This document shows, piece after piece, positions 28,888-40,630 of a stretch of 64,000 bases of DNA. Position numbers and translations under genes: made by a program. Position 1 is the first letter of the stretch; each line of letters begins with the position of its first letter. The notes under the pieces were generated by a model. The model made no database searches. It worked only from the letters and a program-made list of their open reading frames with translations, and was not told the origin of the DNA. Source of the DNA: Pantoea trifolii (GTDB taxonomy: Bacteria > Pseudomonadota > Gammaproteobacteria > Enterobacterales > Enterobacteriaceae); the NCBI RefSeq assembly GCF_024506435.1, contig NZ_JANIET010000001.1, forward strand, positions 3,844,001 through 3,908,000, read 5' to 3'.

Positions 28888-29134
28888 CTTTCCTGCTGAA
28901 CGTATCCCTATCATTTATCACGGTTATTAGCTAAATAACGCTGACTTTAGTTTCATAAGTGGCAGATTTCTCTACTTGTCACGTTCCAGCTCGCATTTCT
29001 GACTATCTTCTCTTTTCCGCCGTGCTCAGAAGAGTACACTGCGCGCGATCTGCCCTGCGTGGCTATGCAGGCAGGCAGCAGAATCACCCCATAAAAAATA
29101 TGCAGTAACAGATACCGATTAAAGGAGCAGTCAC

Positions 29135-30754
29135 ATGCGCGTTAACGGCCTGACATCGCAAGACCTCGCCTCTATGGGCATCAGCGGCACCACCGAAGTG
29201 GTGTATAACCCTGATTTCGACACCCTGTTTCAGGAAGAAACTCGCCCAGAGCTGGAAGGTTATGCGCGAGGCATTCTGACGCAGAGCGGTGCTATTGCCG
29301 TGGATACCGGCATCTTCACGGGTCGCTCGCCAAAAGATAAGTACATCGTTCGGGATGACACCACGCGCGACACGCTGTGGTGGAACGATGTCGGCAACGG
29401 CAAGAATGATAACCAGCCGCTGTCACAGGAAACCTGGCAGGCGTTGAAAGATCGCTGCACCCAGCAGCTTTCCGGCAAACGTCTGTTTGTGATCGATGCG
29501 TTCTGCGGTGCCAATCCCGACACGCGCCTCAGCGTGCGCTTCGTGATGGAAGTGGCCTGGCAAGCGCACTTCGTTAAAAACATGTTTATCCGCCCGAGCG
29601 AAGCCGAATTGGCTGACTTCAAACCGGATTTCGTGGTGATGAACGCCGCGCAGTGCACCAATCCAGACTGGCAGGCGCAAGGTCTACACTCCGAGAACTT
29701 CGTCGCCTTCAACCTGACCGAGCGCATGCAGCTGATTGGCGGCACCTGGTACGGCGGCGAGATGAAGAAAGGTCTGTTCGCCATCATGAACTACCTGCTG
29801 CCGCTGAAAGGCATCGCTTCGATGCATTGTTCGGCTAACGTCGGTAAAGCGGGCGATGTGGCCGTGTTCTTCGGCCTGTCCGGTACCGGCAAAACCACTT
29901 TGTCCACCGATCCGGATCGCCAGCTGATTGGCGATGACGAACACGGCTGGGATGACGATGGCGTGTTTAACTTTGAAGGTGGCTGCTACGCCAAAACCAT
30001 CAACTTGTCTGAGCAGGCGGAGCCGGAAATCTACCGCGCGATTCGTCGCGATGCGCTGCTGGAAAACGTGGTGGTGCGCGCCGATGGCAGCGTGGATTAT
30101 GCGGACGGCAGCAAGACCGAGAACACCCGCGTCTCGTATCCGATTGAGCATATCGAAAACATCGTGCAGCCGGTGTCCAAAGCGGGCCACGCCAAGCGGG
30201 TGATTTTCCTCACCGCTGATGCCTTTGGCGTACTGCCGCCGGTTTCACGCTTAACGCCGGAACAGACGCAATATCACTTCCTGTCTGGCTTTACCGCCAA
30301 ACTGGCCGGTACCGAGCGCGGCGTTACGCAGCCAACGCCCACCTTCTCCGCCTGTTTCGGCGCGGCGTTCCTGACGCTGCACCCCACGCAATATTCCGAC
30401 GTGCTGGTGAAGCGGATGGAAGCGGCAGGTGCGCAGGCGTATCTGGTGAATACCGGCTGGAACGGCAGCGGCAAGCGCATTTCGTTGAAAGACACGCGCG
30501 CCATCATCAACGCGATTCTGGCCGGTGAGCTGGATGAGGTTGAGACTGAAACCTTGCCGGTGTTCAACCTGCAGATGCCTAAAGTTCTGCCGCAGGTGGA
30601 TAGCGCGATTCTCGATCCGCGCCGCAGCTGGCCGACAGAAGCGGCCTGGCAGCAAGCCGCGCAGGATCTGGCGCAGCGCTTTATTATGAACTTTGAGAAG
30701 TATACCGATAACGATGCGGGTAAAGCGCTAGTTCAGGCGGGTCCGCAGTTGTGA
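29135..30754 (+). CDS. pckA: Phosphoenolpyruvate carboxykinase (ATP)
   Basis: The 539-residue enzyme converts oxaloacetate and ATP to phosphoenolpyruvate, the first committed step of gluconeogenesis. The P-loop GLSGTGKT is at residues 247-254, the metal-site segment [12 protein letters not shown] follows near 265-276, and the oxaloacetate-site RSPKDKY is at 64-70. Length is one less than E. coli PckA. An AAAGGAG site precedes the ATG. The yhgE gene that separates hslO and pckA in E. coli is absent. Convergent with envZ. Confidence 0.98.
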   Translation: MRVNGLTSQDLASMGISGTTEVVYNPDFDTLFQEETRPELEGYARGILTQSGAIAVDTGIFTGRSPKDKYIVRDDTTRDTLWWNDVGNGKNDNQPLSQETWQALKDRCTQQLSGKRLFVIDAFCGANPDTRLSVRFVMEVAWQAHFVKNMFIRPSEAELADFKPDFVVMNAAQCTNPDWQAQGLHSENFVAFNLTERMQLIGGTWYGGEMKKGLFAIMNYLLPLKGIASMHCSANVGKAGDVAVFFGLSGTGKTTLSTDPDRQLIGDDEHGWDDDGVFNFEGGCYAKTINLSEQAEPEIYRAIRRDALLENVVVRADGSVDYADGSKTENTRVSYPIEHIENIVQPVSKAGHAKRVIFLTADAFGVLPPVSRLTPEQTQYHFLSGFTAKLAGTERGVTQPTPTFSACFGAAFLTLHPTQYSDVLVKRMEAAGAQAYLVNTGWNGSGKRISLKDTRAIINAILAGELDEVETETLPVFNLQMPKVLPQVDSAILDPRRSWPTEAAWQQAAQDLAQRFIMNFEKYTDNDAGKALVQAGPQL

Positions 30755-30760
30755 TGTGAA

Positions 30761-30788
30761 ACCCGGTGGGCATAAATGCCCGCCGGGT
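30761..30788. terminator. Bidirectional hairpin between pckA and envZ
   Basis: The arms ACCCGGTGGGCAT and ATGCCCGCCGGGT pair over 13 positions with one G-T wobble. It begins 7 bases after the pckA stop and ends one base before the envZ stop, so it can act for both convergent genes. T-runs are weak on both sides. Confidence 0.7.
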
Positions 30789-30789
30789 A

Positions 30790-32870
<2,081 letters not shown>

Positions 32871-33370
32871 GTTCAACTCCCAAAGGCGCCATTGCCTGAG
32901 CCAATATTGTTAAAAAAAGAGGCCTCAGTGTGACAGTCATTAATGGTTTATATTCTAGCCGAAATTGTTACAAAGCATATTAAACAGCAGCTTATATTTA
33001 TTTTTAGCCCTGAAATGCGCTTCGCTTCGCGTTTTTTATCTGTGCTTTCAAGCCGCTTAGCGCTTATCTGAAAATTTGGCGCATTTTCTTTCTGTTACTG
33101 GTTCATGACAAAAAATCCCGCCGCCAGCGAGGCGCTCAGGGCGATTTGGCTTAAGGTGATGGTGTGGAATACGCTTTCAGTGTGCGGAGGACAGCATAAA
33201 ATCCCGTGATTTCGCTTTCGGCCCCGCAACTGCTCTCGGAACAATTCCACGACGAAAACAAACAAGGCCAGCATTAAATAAAGGCTGATAAATCAGGCAA
33301 TAAACAGCCCTTTCTTCTCACCACGCGATCTCTGACACTGCGGCTATTGAGTTCATGTGGAGAGAGAAAA
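32871..33370. other. 500-base gap between ompR and the YjbE-like gene
   Basis: The left part should hold the ompR promoter. A minus-strand candidate is TTGTAA (32968-32973) and TATAAA (32947-32952) with a 15-base spacer, of low confidence. The right part precedes the small exported-protein gene. A 34-codon plus-strand ORF at 33105-33209 has no ribosome site and is not called. No RNA gene is recognised. Confidence 0.45.
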
Positions 33371-33613
33371 ATGAAAAAAAACCTAATTCTGCTGGGCGCA
33401 CTGGTACTGACCAGCTTCACTCAGGTTCAGGCGGCGACCAGTGCAGGCGAAGCAGCTGGCGCGCAAGCATCCACCACGGCGAAAGGTAACTCAGACGCGA
33501 TCGGTGTTGGCGCCGTGGGCGCACTGCTCGGCGTGGCGCTGGCGACCATGGGCGGCGGCGATAAAGGCGGCAGCGGCACCTCAACCACCACCGCAACCCA
33601 AGCCGGTAAATAA
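33371..33613 (+). CDS. Small exported YjbE-like protein
   Basis: The 80-residue product has a signal peptide (MKKNLILLGALVLTSFTQVQA, cleavage near residue 21-22), an Ala/Gly/Ser-rich segment (TSAGEAAGAQASTTAKGNSD), a glycine-rich hydrophobic stretch (IGVGAVGALLGVALATMGGG), and a Thr-rich tail. Size, order and composition resemble E. coli YjbE, an 80-residue protein encoded with yjbFGH for extracellular polysaccharide. No yjbFGH neighbours exist here. The ATG at 33371 has a GGAGAGAG site; an upstream in-frame ATG at 33347 lacks one. Similarity is compositional, so homology is likely but not certain. Confidence 0.75.
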   Translation: MKKNLILLGALVLTSFTQVQAATSAGEAAGAQASTTAKGNSDAIGVGAVGALLGVALATMGGGDKGGSGTSTTTATQAGK

Positions 33614-33621
33614 TGTCAATC

Positions 33622-33645
33622 GCAGGGTCGCCATTCGTGGCGACC
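33622..33645 (+). repeat. REP-like palindrome, copy 2 of 6 (GCAG-headed)
   Basis: GCAG (33622-33625) is followed by GGTCGCCATTCGTGGCGACC at 33626-33645. The loop reads TTCG between 8-bp arms, a particularly stable RNA tetraloop. It starts 9 bases after the YjbE-like stop and lies before convergent greB, so it may also aid termination or protect the mRNA end. Confidence 0.85.
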
Positions 33646-33679
33646 GCTTCACCCTTAGCAGACCATTCATAACGCCCCG

Positions 33680-34168
33680 CTATGGCGTCTCTTTCACATA
33701 TTCAATGCTGTTAACGAACCACAACTTCTGCCCTTCCGGCGTGTTGACCACCACTTCGTCATCCACTTCTTTCTTGATCAGCGCGCGCGCCATCGGCGAA
33801 TCAATTGAGATGTACTCTTTCATCGTCTCGCCATAAATTTCATCCGGGCCAACAATGCGGAAGCGCTTCACATCGCCCTGCTCATTCTCCACTCGCACCC
33901 AGGCACCAAAGAACACTTTGCCCTCCTGCTGCGGCGCGTAATCCACAATTTTCAGATCGGCGAGGCATTTGCGCAGATAGCGCACCCGGCGATCGATCTG
34001 GCGCAGCAGACGCTTGTTGTAGGTGTAATCGGCGTTTTCGGAGCGATCGCCGAGGCTGGCCGCCCATGAGACGATTTTGGTCACTTCCGGACGCTTTTCA
34101 TTCCACAAATGGTCGTGTTCGGCACGCAGCTTGTTATAGCCTTCGCGGGTAATCAGTTGGGTTTTCAT
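33680..34168 (-). CDS. greB: Transcription elongation factor GreB
   Basis: The 162-residue protein rescues backtracked RNA polymerase by stimulating transcript cleavage. The N-terminal coiled coil carries the acidic tip GDRSENADY (near residues 40-48) that reaches the polymerase active site; the C-terminal FKBP-like domain has IVGPDEIYG and SIDSPMARALIKKEVDDEV. The basic coiled-coil segment NKRLLRQIDRRVRYLRK favours GreB over GreA. It diverges from tex. Confidence 0.97.
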   Translation of the reverse strand: MKTQLITREGYNKLRAEHDHLWNEKRPEVTKIVSWAASLGDRSENADYTYNKRLLRQIDRRVRYLRKCLADLKIVDYAPQQEGKVFFGAWVRVENEQGDVKRFRIVGPDEIYGETMKEYISIDSPMARALIKKEVDDEVVVNTPEGQKLWFVNSIEYVKETP

Positions 34169-34354
34169 GACTTCAACTCGTGGTGACGGCGGTTCTTCGC
34201 AGCAAAGAGGCTAACAATAAGCGACCGATTGACCATCAGCAAGATTGCGCGCGCTGCATTCAGAAAAAGACGGATTCACGGGCCACCGGCTGGCAATTTT
34301 CGGCCTCATTCCGTATAACTGTCCGCTATTTCCAACCCTGTGTAAGCATTGTTA

Positions 34355-36688
34355 ATGATGATGAAAGATTCACTGAGCCAGATTATCGCAGGCGAGCTGA
34401 AGGCACGCGCCGACCAGGTTGATGCTGCCGTTCGCTTACTTGATGAAGGGAACACCGTGCCGTTTATCGCACGTTATCGTAAGGAAGTGACCGGCGGACT
34501 CGATGACACCCAGCTGCGTTTGCTGGAGAGCCGTCTGAGTTATCTGCGCGAGCTGGACGATCGTCGCCAGTCGATTCTGAAATCCATCGACGAACAGGGC
34601 AAACTCACGCCTGAACTCGCCACCGCCATCAACAGCACGCTGAATAAAACCGAGCTGGAAGACCTTTACCTGCCGTACAAACAGAAGCGCCGTACGCGCG
34701 GACAGATCGCCATTGAAGCCGGTCTGGAACCGCTGGCCGACACGCTGTGGCAGGATCCATCGCAGGATCCGGAGCAGCTGGCCGCCAGCTACGTTGATGC
34801 CGACAAAGGTGTCGCCGACGTGCGCGCTGCGCTGGATGGCGCGCGCTATATCCTGATGGAGCGCTTTGCCGAAGACGCCACGCTGCTGGCGAAAGTGCGT
34901 GAATATCTGTGGAAGAACGCGCATGTGGTAGCACGCGTGGTGGAAGGTAAAGAGGAAGAAGGCGCGAAATTCCGCGACTACTTCGATCACCACGAAGCGC
35001 TGAGCGGCGTTCCGTCGCACCGTGCGCTGGCAATGTTCCGTGGCCGCAACGAAGGCGTATTGCAGCTGTCGCTGAATGCCGATCCGCAGTTCGACGAAGC
35101 CCCGCGTGAAAGTTATGGCGAAACGCTGATTGCCGAACACCTCAAGCTGCGCCTGAATAACGCACCGGCGGATAGCTGGCGTAAAGCGGTGGTGAGCTGG
35201 ACCTGGCGCATCAAAGTGCTGCTGCACCTCGAAACCGAATTGATGGGCACTATTCGTGAACGCGCCGAAGATGAAGCCATCAACGTGTTTGCCCGTAACT
35301 TGCACGATCTGCTGATGGCCGCGCCTGCCGGCATGCGCGCCACCATGGGCCTCGATCCGGGCTTGCGTACCGGTGTGAAAGTTGCGGTGGTGGATGCCAC
35401 CGGCAAGCTGGTCGCGACCGATACTATTTACCCGCATACTGGTCAGGCGGCGAAAGCGGCGACGGCCGTGGCCGCGCTGTGCGCCAAACATCAGGTTGAA
35501 CTGGTGGCGATTGGTAACGGCACCGCCTCGCGCGAAACCGAGCGTTTCTTCCTCGACGTGCAGAAGCAGTTCCCACAAATCAACGCGCAGAAAGTGATTG
35601 TCAGCGAAGCCGGTGCATCGGTCTATTCCGCATCTGAGCTGGCGGCGCTGGAGTTCCCGGATCTCGACGTGTCGATTCGTGGCGCGGTTTCCATCGCACG
35701 TCGCCTGCAGGACCCGCTCGCCGAGCTGGTGAAGATCGATCCGAAATCGATCGGTGTAGGCCAATATCAGCACGACGTCAGCCAAAGCCAGCTGGCGAAG
35801 AAGCTGGATGCGGTGGTGGAAGACTGCGTGAACGCCGTCGGTGTCGATCTCAACACTGCATCTGTGGCGCTGCTCACCCGCGTGGCCGGTTTGACCCGCA
35901 TGATGGCGCAGAATATTGTCAGCTGGCGCGATGAAAATGGCCGCTTCCAGAACCGTCAGCAACTGCTGAAGGTGAGCCGCCTCGGGCCGAAAGCCTTTGA
36001 GCAGTGCGCGGGCTTCCTGCGTATCAACCACGGCGACAACCCGCTGGATGCCTCAACCGTGCACCCGGAAGCCTATCCGCTGGTCGAGCGCATTCTGGCC
36101 GCCACCGAGCAGGCGCTGAATGAGTTGATGGGCAATCCAGGCGGTCTGCGCGATCTCAATGCACGCGACTTCACCGATGAGCGCTTCGGCTTGCCAACGG
36201 TTACAGACATCATCAAAGAGCTGGAAAAACCAGGCCGCGATCCGCGTCCGGAGTTTAAAACCGCGCAATTTGCTGAAGGCGTGGAAACGCTTAACGATCT
36301 GCTGCCGGGCATGGTGCTGGAAGGCGCCGTCACCAACGTCACCAACTTCGGTGCTTTCGTCGATATCGGCGTGCATCAGGATGGTTTGGTGCACATCTCT
36401 TCCCTTTCCGACAAGTTCGTTGAAGATCCGCATCAGGTGGTGAAGGCGGGCGATATCGTCAAAGTGAAGGTGATGGAAGTGGATATGCAGCGTAAGCGTA
36501 TTGCGCTCACCATGCGTCTGGATGAGCAGCCCGGTGAAAGTAATGCGCGCGGCGGCGGCAACCGCAGCGCGGGCAAAGAAAACGCTCGCCCGGCAGCCAA
36601 CAACAAAGGCCGTGGCAAACCGGCCAGCGCTCCGGCGGGCAACAGCGCCATGGGTGATGCGCTCGCCGCCGCCTTCAAAAAACGTTAA
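34355..36688 (+). CDS. tex: RNA-binding protein Tex (YhgF)
   Basis: The 777-residue protein is Tex, an S1-domain nucleic-acid-binding protein tied to transcription and RNA turnover. The Tex N-terminal helical region covers about residues 1-320, a YqgF-like RNase H fold follows ([15 protein letters not shown]), then helix-hairpin-helix repeats ([16 protein letters not shown]) and an S1 domain at about 645-720 ([20 protein letters not shown]). The tail is basic and Asn/Gly/Ala-rich. Three ATG codons occur in a row (34355, 34358, 34361); an upstream TTG is less likely. The ribosome site is weak. It diverges from greB by 186 bases. Confidence 0.96.
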   Translation: MMMKDSLSQIIAGELKARADQVDAAVRLLDEGNTVPFIARYRKEVTGGLDDTQLRLLESRLSYLRELDDRRQSILKSIDEQGKLTPELATAINSTLNKTELEDLYLPYKQKRRTRGQIAIEAGLEPLADTLWQDPSQDPEQLAASYVDADKGVADVRAALDGARYILMERFAEDATLLAKVREYLWKNAHVVARVVEGKEEEGAKFRDYFDHHEALSGVPSHRALAMFRGRNEGVLQLSLNADPQFDEAPRESYGETLIAEHLKLRLNNAPADSWRKAVVSWTWRIKVLLHLETELMGTIRERAEDEAINVFARNLHDLLMAAPAGMRATMGLDPGLRTGVKVAVVDATGKLVATDTIYPHTGQAAKAATAVAALCAKHQVELVAIGNGTASRETERFFLDVQKQFPQINAQKVIVSEAGASVYSASELAALEFPDLDVSIRGAVSIARRLQDPLAELVKIDPKSIGVGQYQHDVSQSQLAKKLDAVVEDCVNAVGVDLNTASVALLTRVAGLTRMMAQNIVSWRDENGRFQNRQQLLKVSRLGPKAFEQCAGFLRINHGDNPLDASTVHPEAYPLVERILAATEQALNELMGNPGGLRDLNARDFTDERFGLPTVTDIIKELEKPGRDPRPEFKTAQFAEGVETLNDLLPGMVLEGAVTNVTNFGAFVDIGVHQDGLVHISSLSDKFVEDPHQVVKAGDIVKVKVMEVDMQRKRIALTMRLDEQPGESNARGGGNRSAGKENARPAANNKGRGKPASAPAGNSAMGDALAAAFKKR

Positions 36689-36704
36689 GTTCCTGCCTTA
36701 AACA

Positions 36705-36731
36705 CGCGCGGAGACATCCCGTCTCCGCGCG
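36705..36731 (+). terminator. Strong hairpin after tex
   Basis: CGCGCGGAGAC (36705-36715) pairs with GTCTCCGCGCG (36721-36731) over 11 perfect bp around ATCCC. No T-run follows, so it is either a Rho-independent terminator of unusual type or an mRNA end stabiliser. Confidence 0.55.
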
Positions 36732-36804
36732 CATACCGCCTTGATAAATCTGCTCGTCCATCTACGCTTTGAAAAAATGACCTGCCGCGTGGCCCTGCGA
36801 TCCA

Positions 36805-38490
36805 ATGGATATTATCAACGCCTTAATCGATGAGATTTATCACGGCAGCTTTCCGGTCGCGGCACGTGAACGCCTGCTTTCGCACATTCGTGCCGCGCGC
36901 GATACGGTTAAACTGCCGCGCAAGGCGCACTGGGATGAGAAAGATGTGGTGCTGATCACTTACGCCGATCAGTTCCGTGAACCCGAACAGCCAACCCTCG
37001 CCAGCTTCTCGCGTTTTTATCAGCAGCATCTGCAATCCACTTTCAGCCTGGTGCATCTGTTGCCGTTTTTTCCCTACTCTTCGGACGATGGCTTCTCGGT
37101 TATCGACTATCACCAGGTCAATCCGATCTGCGGCGACTGGCAGCACATCAGCGCACTGCACCGCGAGACGCGCCTGATGTTTGATTTTGTCTGCAACCAC
37201 ATGTCGGCGCACAGCCGCTGGTTTCAGCACTTTATGGCGCTGGATCCCGGTTGGGATGATTTCTTTATCAGCATGCCGCCCGCCACCGATCTTAGCGCGG
37301 TGACGCGTCCACGCACCTCGCCGCTACTGACGCCGTTTGCAATGGCCAACGGCGAAACACGCTATATCTGGACCACCTTCAGCGCCGACCAAATCGACCT
37401 CAACTTTGGCAATCCGGAAGTGCTGATTCGCATGGTTGATGTGCTGCTCGATTACCTGATCAAAGGCGCGGATTATGTGCGGCTCGACGCGGTCGGCTAC
37501 ATGTGGAAAACGCCGGGCACTAACTGCATTCACCTGCCGAAAACGCATCAGCTGGTGAAGCTGTTTCGCGCCATCGCCAATGAAGTCGCGCCCGGCACGG
37601 TGATCGTCACAGAAACCAACGTGCCGCATAAAGACAACATCAGCTATTTCGGCAACGGCAAAGATGAAGCGCAAATGGTGTATCAGTTTTCGCTGCCGCC
37701 GCTGGTGCTGCACGCCATTCATTCCGGATCGGCACGTGCGCTGCGTCAGTGGGCCAGCACGCTGGATTTGGGCGGCGGCACCACCACTTTCTTTAACTTT
37801 CTCGCCTCGCACGATGGCATTGGATTGAATCCGGCACGCGGCATTTTGTCGGAAGTGGAGATTGTGGCGTTGGTGCGCGATTTGGCGCTGGAAGGCGCGC
37901 TGGTCTCGTACAAGAACAATGCTGATGGCACCACTAGCCCATACGAAATCAACGTTACCTATTTTGATGCGCTTAATCAGCAAGACGATGACGATGACAC
38001 GCGGCTGCGTCGCTTCCTGTTGGCGCACGCCATTCTGCTGTCGTTTCCCGGCGTACCGGCGATCTACATCCAAAGCATTCTCGGCTCGCGCAACGATAAC
38101 GACGGCGTGCGCGCGGCGGGTCACAACCGCGCCATCAATCGTCAGAAATACGACCTGCATGAAATGGAGCAGTGGATTAGCGGCGGCAATCCGCTACGTC
38201 AGCAGGTGTATGAACGCCTTAGCGCACTGATTCAGCTACGTACCCGACAATCCGCATTTCATCCCGATAACCCGATGACGCTGCTGGAGAGCGAGAATAC
38301 CTTGCTGATGCTGCGTCGCCATCAGCCGGACAGCGAAGAGGGTTTGCTGTGCGTGTTTAATCTCAGCAGTCATGACGTGACGACGCAATTACCGCTGACG
38401 CGGCTTGTGCAGGATGTGATTAGCGGGGAAAAGCTGGATGGCAGCCAGCCTTTGACGCTGGCTGCGTGGCAGTTTATGTGGCTGCGGTAA
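36805..38490 (+). CDS. GH13 subfamily 18 phosphorylase, glucosylglycerate phosphorylase-like
   Basis: The 561-residue protein is close to E. coli YcjM, a glucosylglycerate phosphorylase, along its whole length. The related enzyme splits 2-O-alpha-glucosyl-D-glycerate with phosphate. GH13 features seen are [19 protein letters not shown] (residues 84-102), the nucleophile Asp228 in [12 protein letters not shown], the acid/base Glu270 in VTETNVPH, and His336-Asp337 in ASHDGIG. Sucrose phosphorylase is an alternative; the YcjM-like motifs [11 protein letters not shown] and LGSRNDNDG support the first. It has no transporter or regulator next to it, and its 3' end overlaps convergent bioH by 17 bases. 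E. coli has feoABC here. Confidence 0.88.
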   Translation: MDIINALIDEIYHGSFPVAARERLLSHIRAARDTVKLPRKAHWDEKDVVLITYADQFREPEQPTLASFSRFYQQHLQSTFSLVHLLPFFPYSSDDGFSVIDYHQVNPICGDWQHISALHRETRLMFDFVCNHMSAHSRWFQHFMALDPGWDDFFISMPPATDLSAVTRPRTSPLLTPFAMANGETRYIWTTFSADQIDLNFGNPEVLIRMVDVLLDYLIKGADYVRLDAVGYMWKTPGTNCIHLPKTHQLVKLFRAIANEVAPGTVIVTETNVPHKDNISYFGNGKDEAQMVYQFSLPPLVLHAIHSGSARALRQWASTLDLGGGTTTFFNFLASHDGIGLNPARGILSEVEIVALVRDLALEGALVSYKNNADGTTSPYEINVTYFDALNQQDDDDDTRLRRFLLAHAILLSFPGVPAIYIQSILGSRNDNDGVRAAGHNRAINRQKYDLHEMEQWISGGNPLRQQVYERLSALIQLRTRQSAFHPDNPMTLLESENTLLMLRRHQPDSEEGLLCVFNLSSHDVTTQLPLTRLVQDVISGEKLDGSQPLTLAAWQFMWLR

Positions 38491-39244
38491 ACTCCGTGAT
38501 CAGCTGCGTAAATTCATCCGGGTGAGAAATGAAAGGCGCATGCGCGGCTTTCTCCATTACCACCGAGGATGAATCTGGCCAGCGAGCATCCAGTTCTTCT
38601 GCGATACGACGCGGCACCAGCCCATCGAGATAGCCGTAAATGCGCAGGAACGGCAACGGCAGATCGTCGAGCGCGACACGAAGATCATCCTGACGCAAAA
38701 TCTCTAATCCCCCTTCCAGCACCTCAACCGACGGCATCGGCTGCGATAACACCACTTCTTTGAGCTGACGTGCATCCTGCCGCGCATTTTCCGTGCCCAT
38801 GGTTTGCAGCGCCAAAAAACGCTCCACGGTGCGCTGGAAATCAGTACTCAGCTGCTGCTGAAAACTTTGCAGCGTTTCGGGCTTAATCCCCGGCCATTCA
38901 TCACGTGCGGTAAAACACGGCGATGAGGCGACTGTGATCAGCGCTGCAACGCGCTGCGGCTGGGTTAACGCCAGCTGGCTAGCAACTAATCCGCCCAGCG
39001 ACCAGCCTAGCAGCACTGCGCGATCGGGTAACTGTGGCAACAACTGTTGCGCCATTTCCGCTAAGGTCAGCGGCCCAAAATCCTGGCTGCGGCCAAAGCC
39101 CGGCAGATCCACCAGATGCAGGCGAAAATGCGGGCTGAGTCGCGGAATCATGTTTTGCCACACTTCGGCATTCAAACCCCAGCCGTGCAGCAGCACAAGA
39201 TCGCGATCGCCCGTGCCTGCGGTGTGCCAGTAAAGCGAACTCAT
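38474..39244 (-). CDS. bioH: Pimeloyl-ACP methyl ester carboxylesterase
   Basis: The 256-residue alpha/beta hydrolase removes the methyl group from pimeloyl-ACP methyl ester in biotin synthesis. The triad is Ser82 in GWSLGG, Asp207 in GYLDGLV and His235 in AAHAPF, at exactly the E. coli positions. The oxyanion start is LLHGWGLN. It diverges from gntX by 35 bases and converges with the GH13 gene, overlapping by 17 bases. Confidence 0.96.
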   Translation of the reverse strand: MSSLYWHTAGTGDRDLVLLHGWGLNAEVWQNMIPRLSPHFRLHLVDLPGFGRSQDFGPLTLAEMAQQLLPQLPDRAVLLGWSLGGLVASQLALTQPQRVAALITVASSPCFTARDEWPGIKPETLQSFQQQLSTDFQRTVERFLALQTMGTENARQDARQLKEVVLSQPMPSVEVLEGGLEILRQDDLRVALDDLPLPFLRIYGYLDGLVPRRIAEELDARWPDSSSVVMEKAAHAPFISHPDEFTQLITEFTAAT

Positions 39245-39279
39245 CGGTTACACTCCGGAAAAGTGAAAAGGAGGTCGCT

Positions 39280-39957
39280 ATGCTACCAATCCCGGCACTG
39301 TGTTGGCTATGCCGCCTGCCGCTGCAGATTGCCAGCCACGGTTTGTGCAGCCGCTGCGTACAGCAAATTCCGCGCCTGCCGGAACTCTGTCCGTGCTGCG
39401 GGTTACCGGCCAGCGGAACTCAACCTTGCGGGCGCTGCCTGCGTCGCCCGCCGCCATGGCAGAGCTTAAGCTGCGTCAGCGATTACCTGCCGCCGCTGAG
39501 TGATTGGGTACAGCAGCTGAAGTTTTCTCGCGTAACCGCACTCAGAGTGATGCTGGCGCGGCTGATTTTGTTAAAATTGTTAACAATGCGTCGTGATTAC
39601 CGGCTGCCGCGTGTAGATTTGGTGCTGAGCGTACCGCTGCATCGTCGACGCGCCTGGCAACGCGGCTACAATCAGGCGGCGCTGCTGGCAAAACCGCTGG
39701 CTCGCTGGCTGGGCTGTGACTATCGCGAAGGGGTCAAGCGTATACGACACGGCGCGGTCCAGCATTTATTGAGCGCCAGCGCGCGCAAAAAGAATCTGCG
39801 CGGTGCCTTTCGCCTTGAAATACCGGTGCGCGGACGCCATATCCTGCTTATCGACGATGTTGTGACGACCGGAAGTACCGTGGCGGAAATTAGCCGCATC
39901 CTGCTGGCGCAAGGCGCGGCCAGCGTACACATTGGTTGCCTGTGCCGTACCTTGTAG
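39280..39957 (+). CDS. gntX: GntX/ComF family DNA-utilisation protein
   Basis: The 225-residue protein has an N-terminal cysteine-rich zinc region (CWLCRLPL, CSRCVQQ, CPCCGLP, CGRCLRR) and a C-terminal phosphoribosyltransferase-like domain with the PRPP motif ILLIDDVVTTGST near residues 185-198. ComF/GntX proteins are linked to competence; in E. coli the gene is needed for use of DNA as nutrient. The presence of hofMNOPQ in this window is consistent with that. It lies between bioH and nfuA as in E. coli. Confidence 0.94.
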   Translation: MLPIPALCWLCRLPLQIASHGLCSRCVQQIPRLPELCPCCGLPASGTQPCGRCLRRPPPWQSLSCVSDYLPPLSDWVQQLKFSRVTALRVMLARLILLKLLTMRRDYRLPRVDLVLSVPLHRRRAWQRGYNQAALLAKPLARWLGCDYREGVKRIRHGAVQHLLSASARKKNLRGAFRLEIPVRGRHILLIDDVVTTGSTVAEISRILLAQGAASVHIGCLCRTL

Positions 39958-40015
39958 AGCGTCGGTGTTGGGCGTATTATAACCAAGTAATTTAGTCAAC
40001 TATTGAGCAATCGCC

Positions 40016-40591
40016 ATGATCGTTATTACTGATGCTGCGCAAGAGCACTTCTCAAAATTGCTGTCCAAACAAGAAGATGGCACTCAGATTCGCGTATTCG
40101 TCATTAATCCGGGTACGCCAACCGCAGAATGCGGTGTTTCTTACTGCCCACCCGATGCAGTAGAAGCGACTGATACCGAATTTAAGTTCGAAAAACTGTC
40201 CGCCTATGTTGATGAACTGAGCGCACCGTACCTCGATGACGCGGAAATCGACTTTGTTACCGACAACCTCGGTTCGCAGCTGACGCTGAAAGCGCCAAAC
40301 GCCAAAATGCGTAAAGTCTCTGACGATGCGCCGATGGTGGAACGCGTGGAATATCTGCTGCAAGCGCAGATTAACCCGCAGCTGGCTGGCCACGGTGGTC
40401 GCGTATCGCTGATGGAAATCACCGATGACGGCATCGCCATTCTGCAATTCGGCGGTGGCTGCAACGGTTGCTCGATGATCGACGTGACGCTGAAAGATGG
40501 CATCGAGAAAGAGCTGCTGGCAGCCTTCCCTGAGCTGAAAGGCGTGCGTGATTTGACCGAGCACCAGCGCGGCGAACACTCGTACTACTGA
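40016..40591 (+). CDS. nfuA: Fe-S biogenesis protein NfuA
   Basis: The 191-residue protein carries [4Fe-4S] clusters to client proteins, such as lipoyl synthase and aconitase. The N-terminal A-type-like degenerate domain occupies about residues 1-95. The C-terminal Nfu domain has Cys149 and Cys152 in GGCNGCSM, the bridging cluster ligands. Length is identical to E. coli NfuA. In E. coli gntT follows; here malQ does. Confidence 0.98.
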   Translation: MIVITDAAQEHFSKLLSKQEDGTQIRVFVINPGTPTAECGVSYCPPDAVEATDTEFKFEKLSAYVDELSAPYLDDAEIDFVTDNLGSQLTLKAPNAKMRKVSDDAPMVERVEYLLQAQINPQLAGHGGRVSLMEITDDGIAILQFGGGCNGCSMIDVTLKDGIEKELLAAFPELKGVRDLTEHQRGEHSYY

Positions 40592-40598
40592 TTTAGCA

Positions 40599-40624
40599 CG
40601 CGGCAGCGACCCGACGCTGCCGCG
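40599..40624. terminator. Hairpin between convergent nfuA and malQ
   Basis: CGCGGCAGCG (40599-40608) pairs perfectly with CGCTGCCGCG (40615-40624) around a 6-base loop. It starts 8 bases after nfuA and ends 6 before malQ. The T content on the plus side is modest (GTTCTCT). Confidence 0.72.
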
Positions 40625-40630
40625 CGTTCT

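Noticed and set aside
33105..33209. 34-codon ORF starting MTKNPAASEALRAIW between ompR and the YjbE-like gene
   Set aside because: No ribosome site precedes it, no similarity is recognised and the length is within chance for this region.
34436..36031. 531-codon leftward frame opposite tex
   Set aside because: Long antisense frame within a conserved gene, rich in His/Arg/Gln as expected for shadow translation; no start signal.
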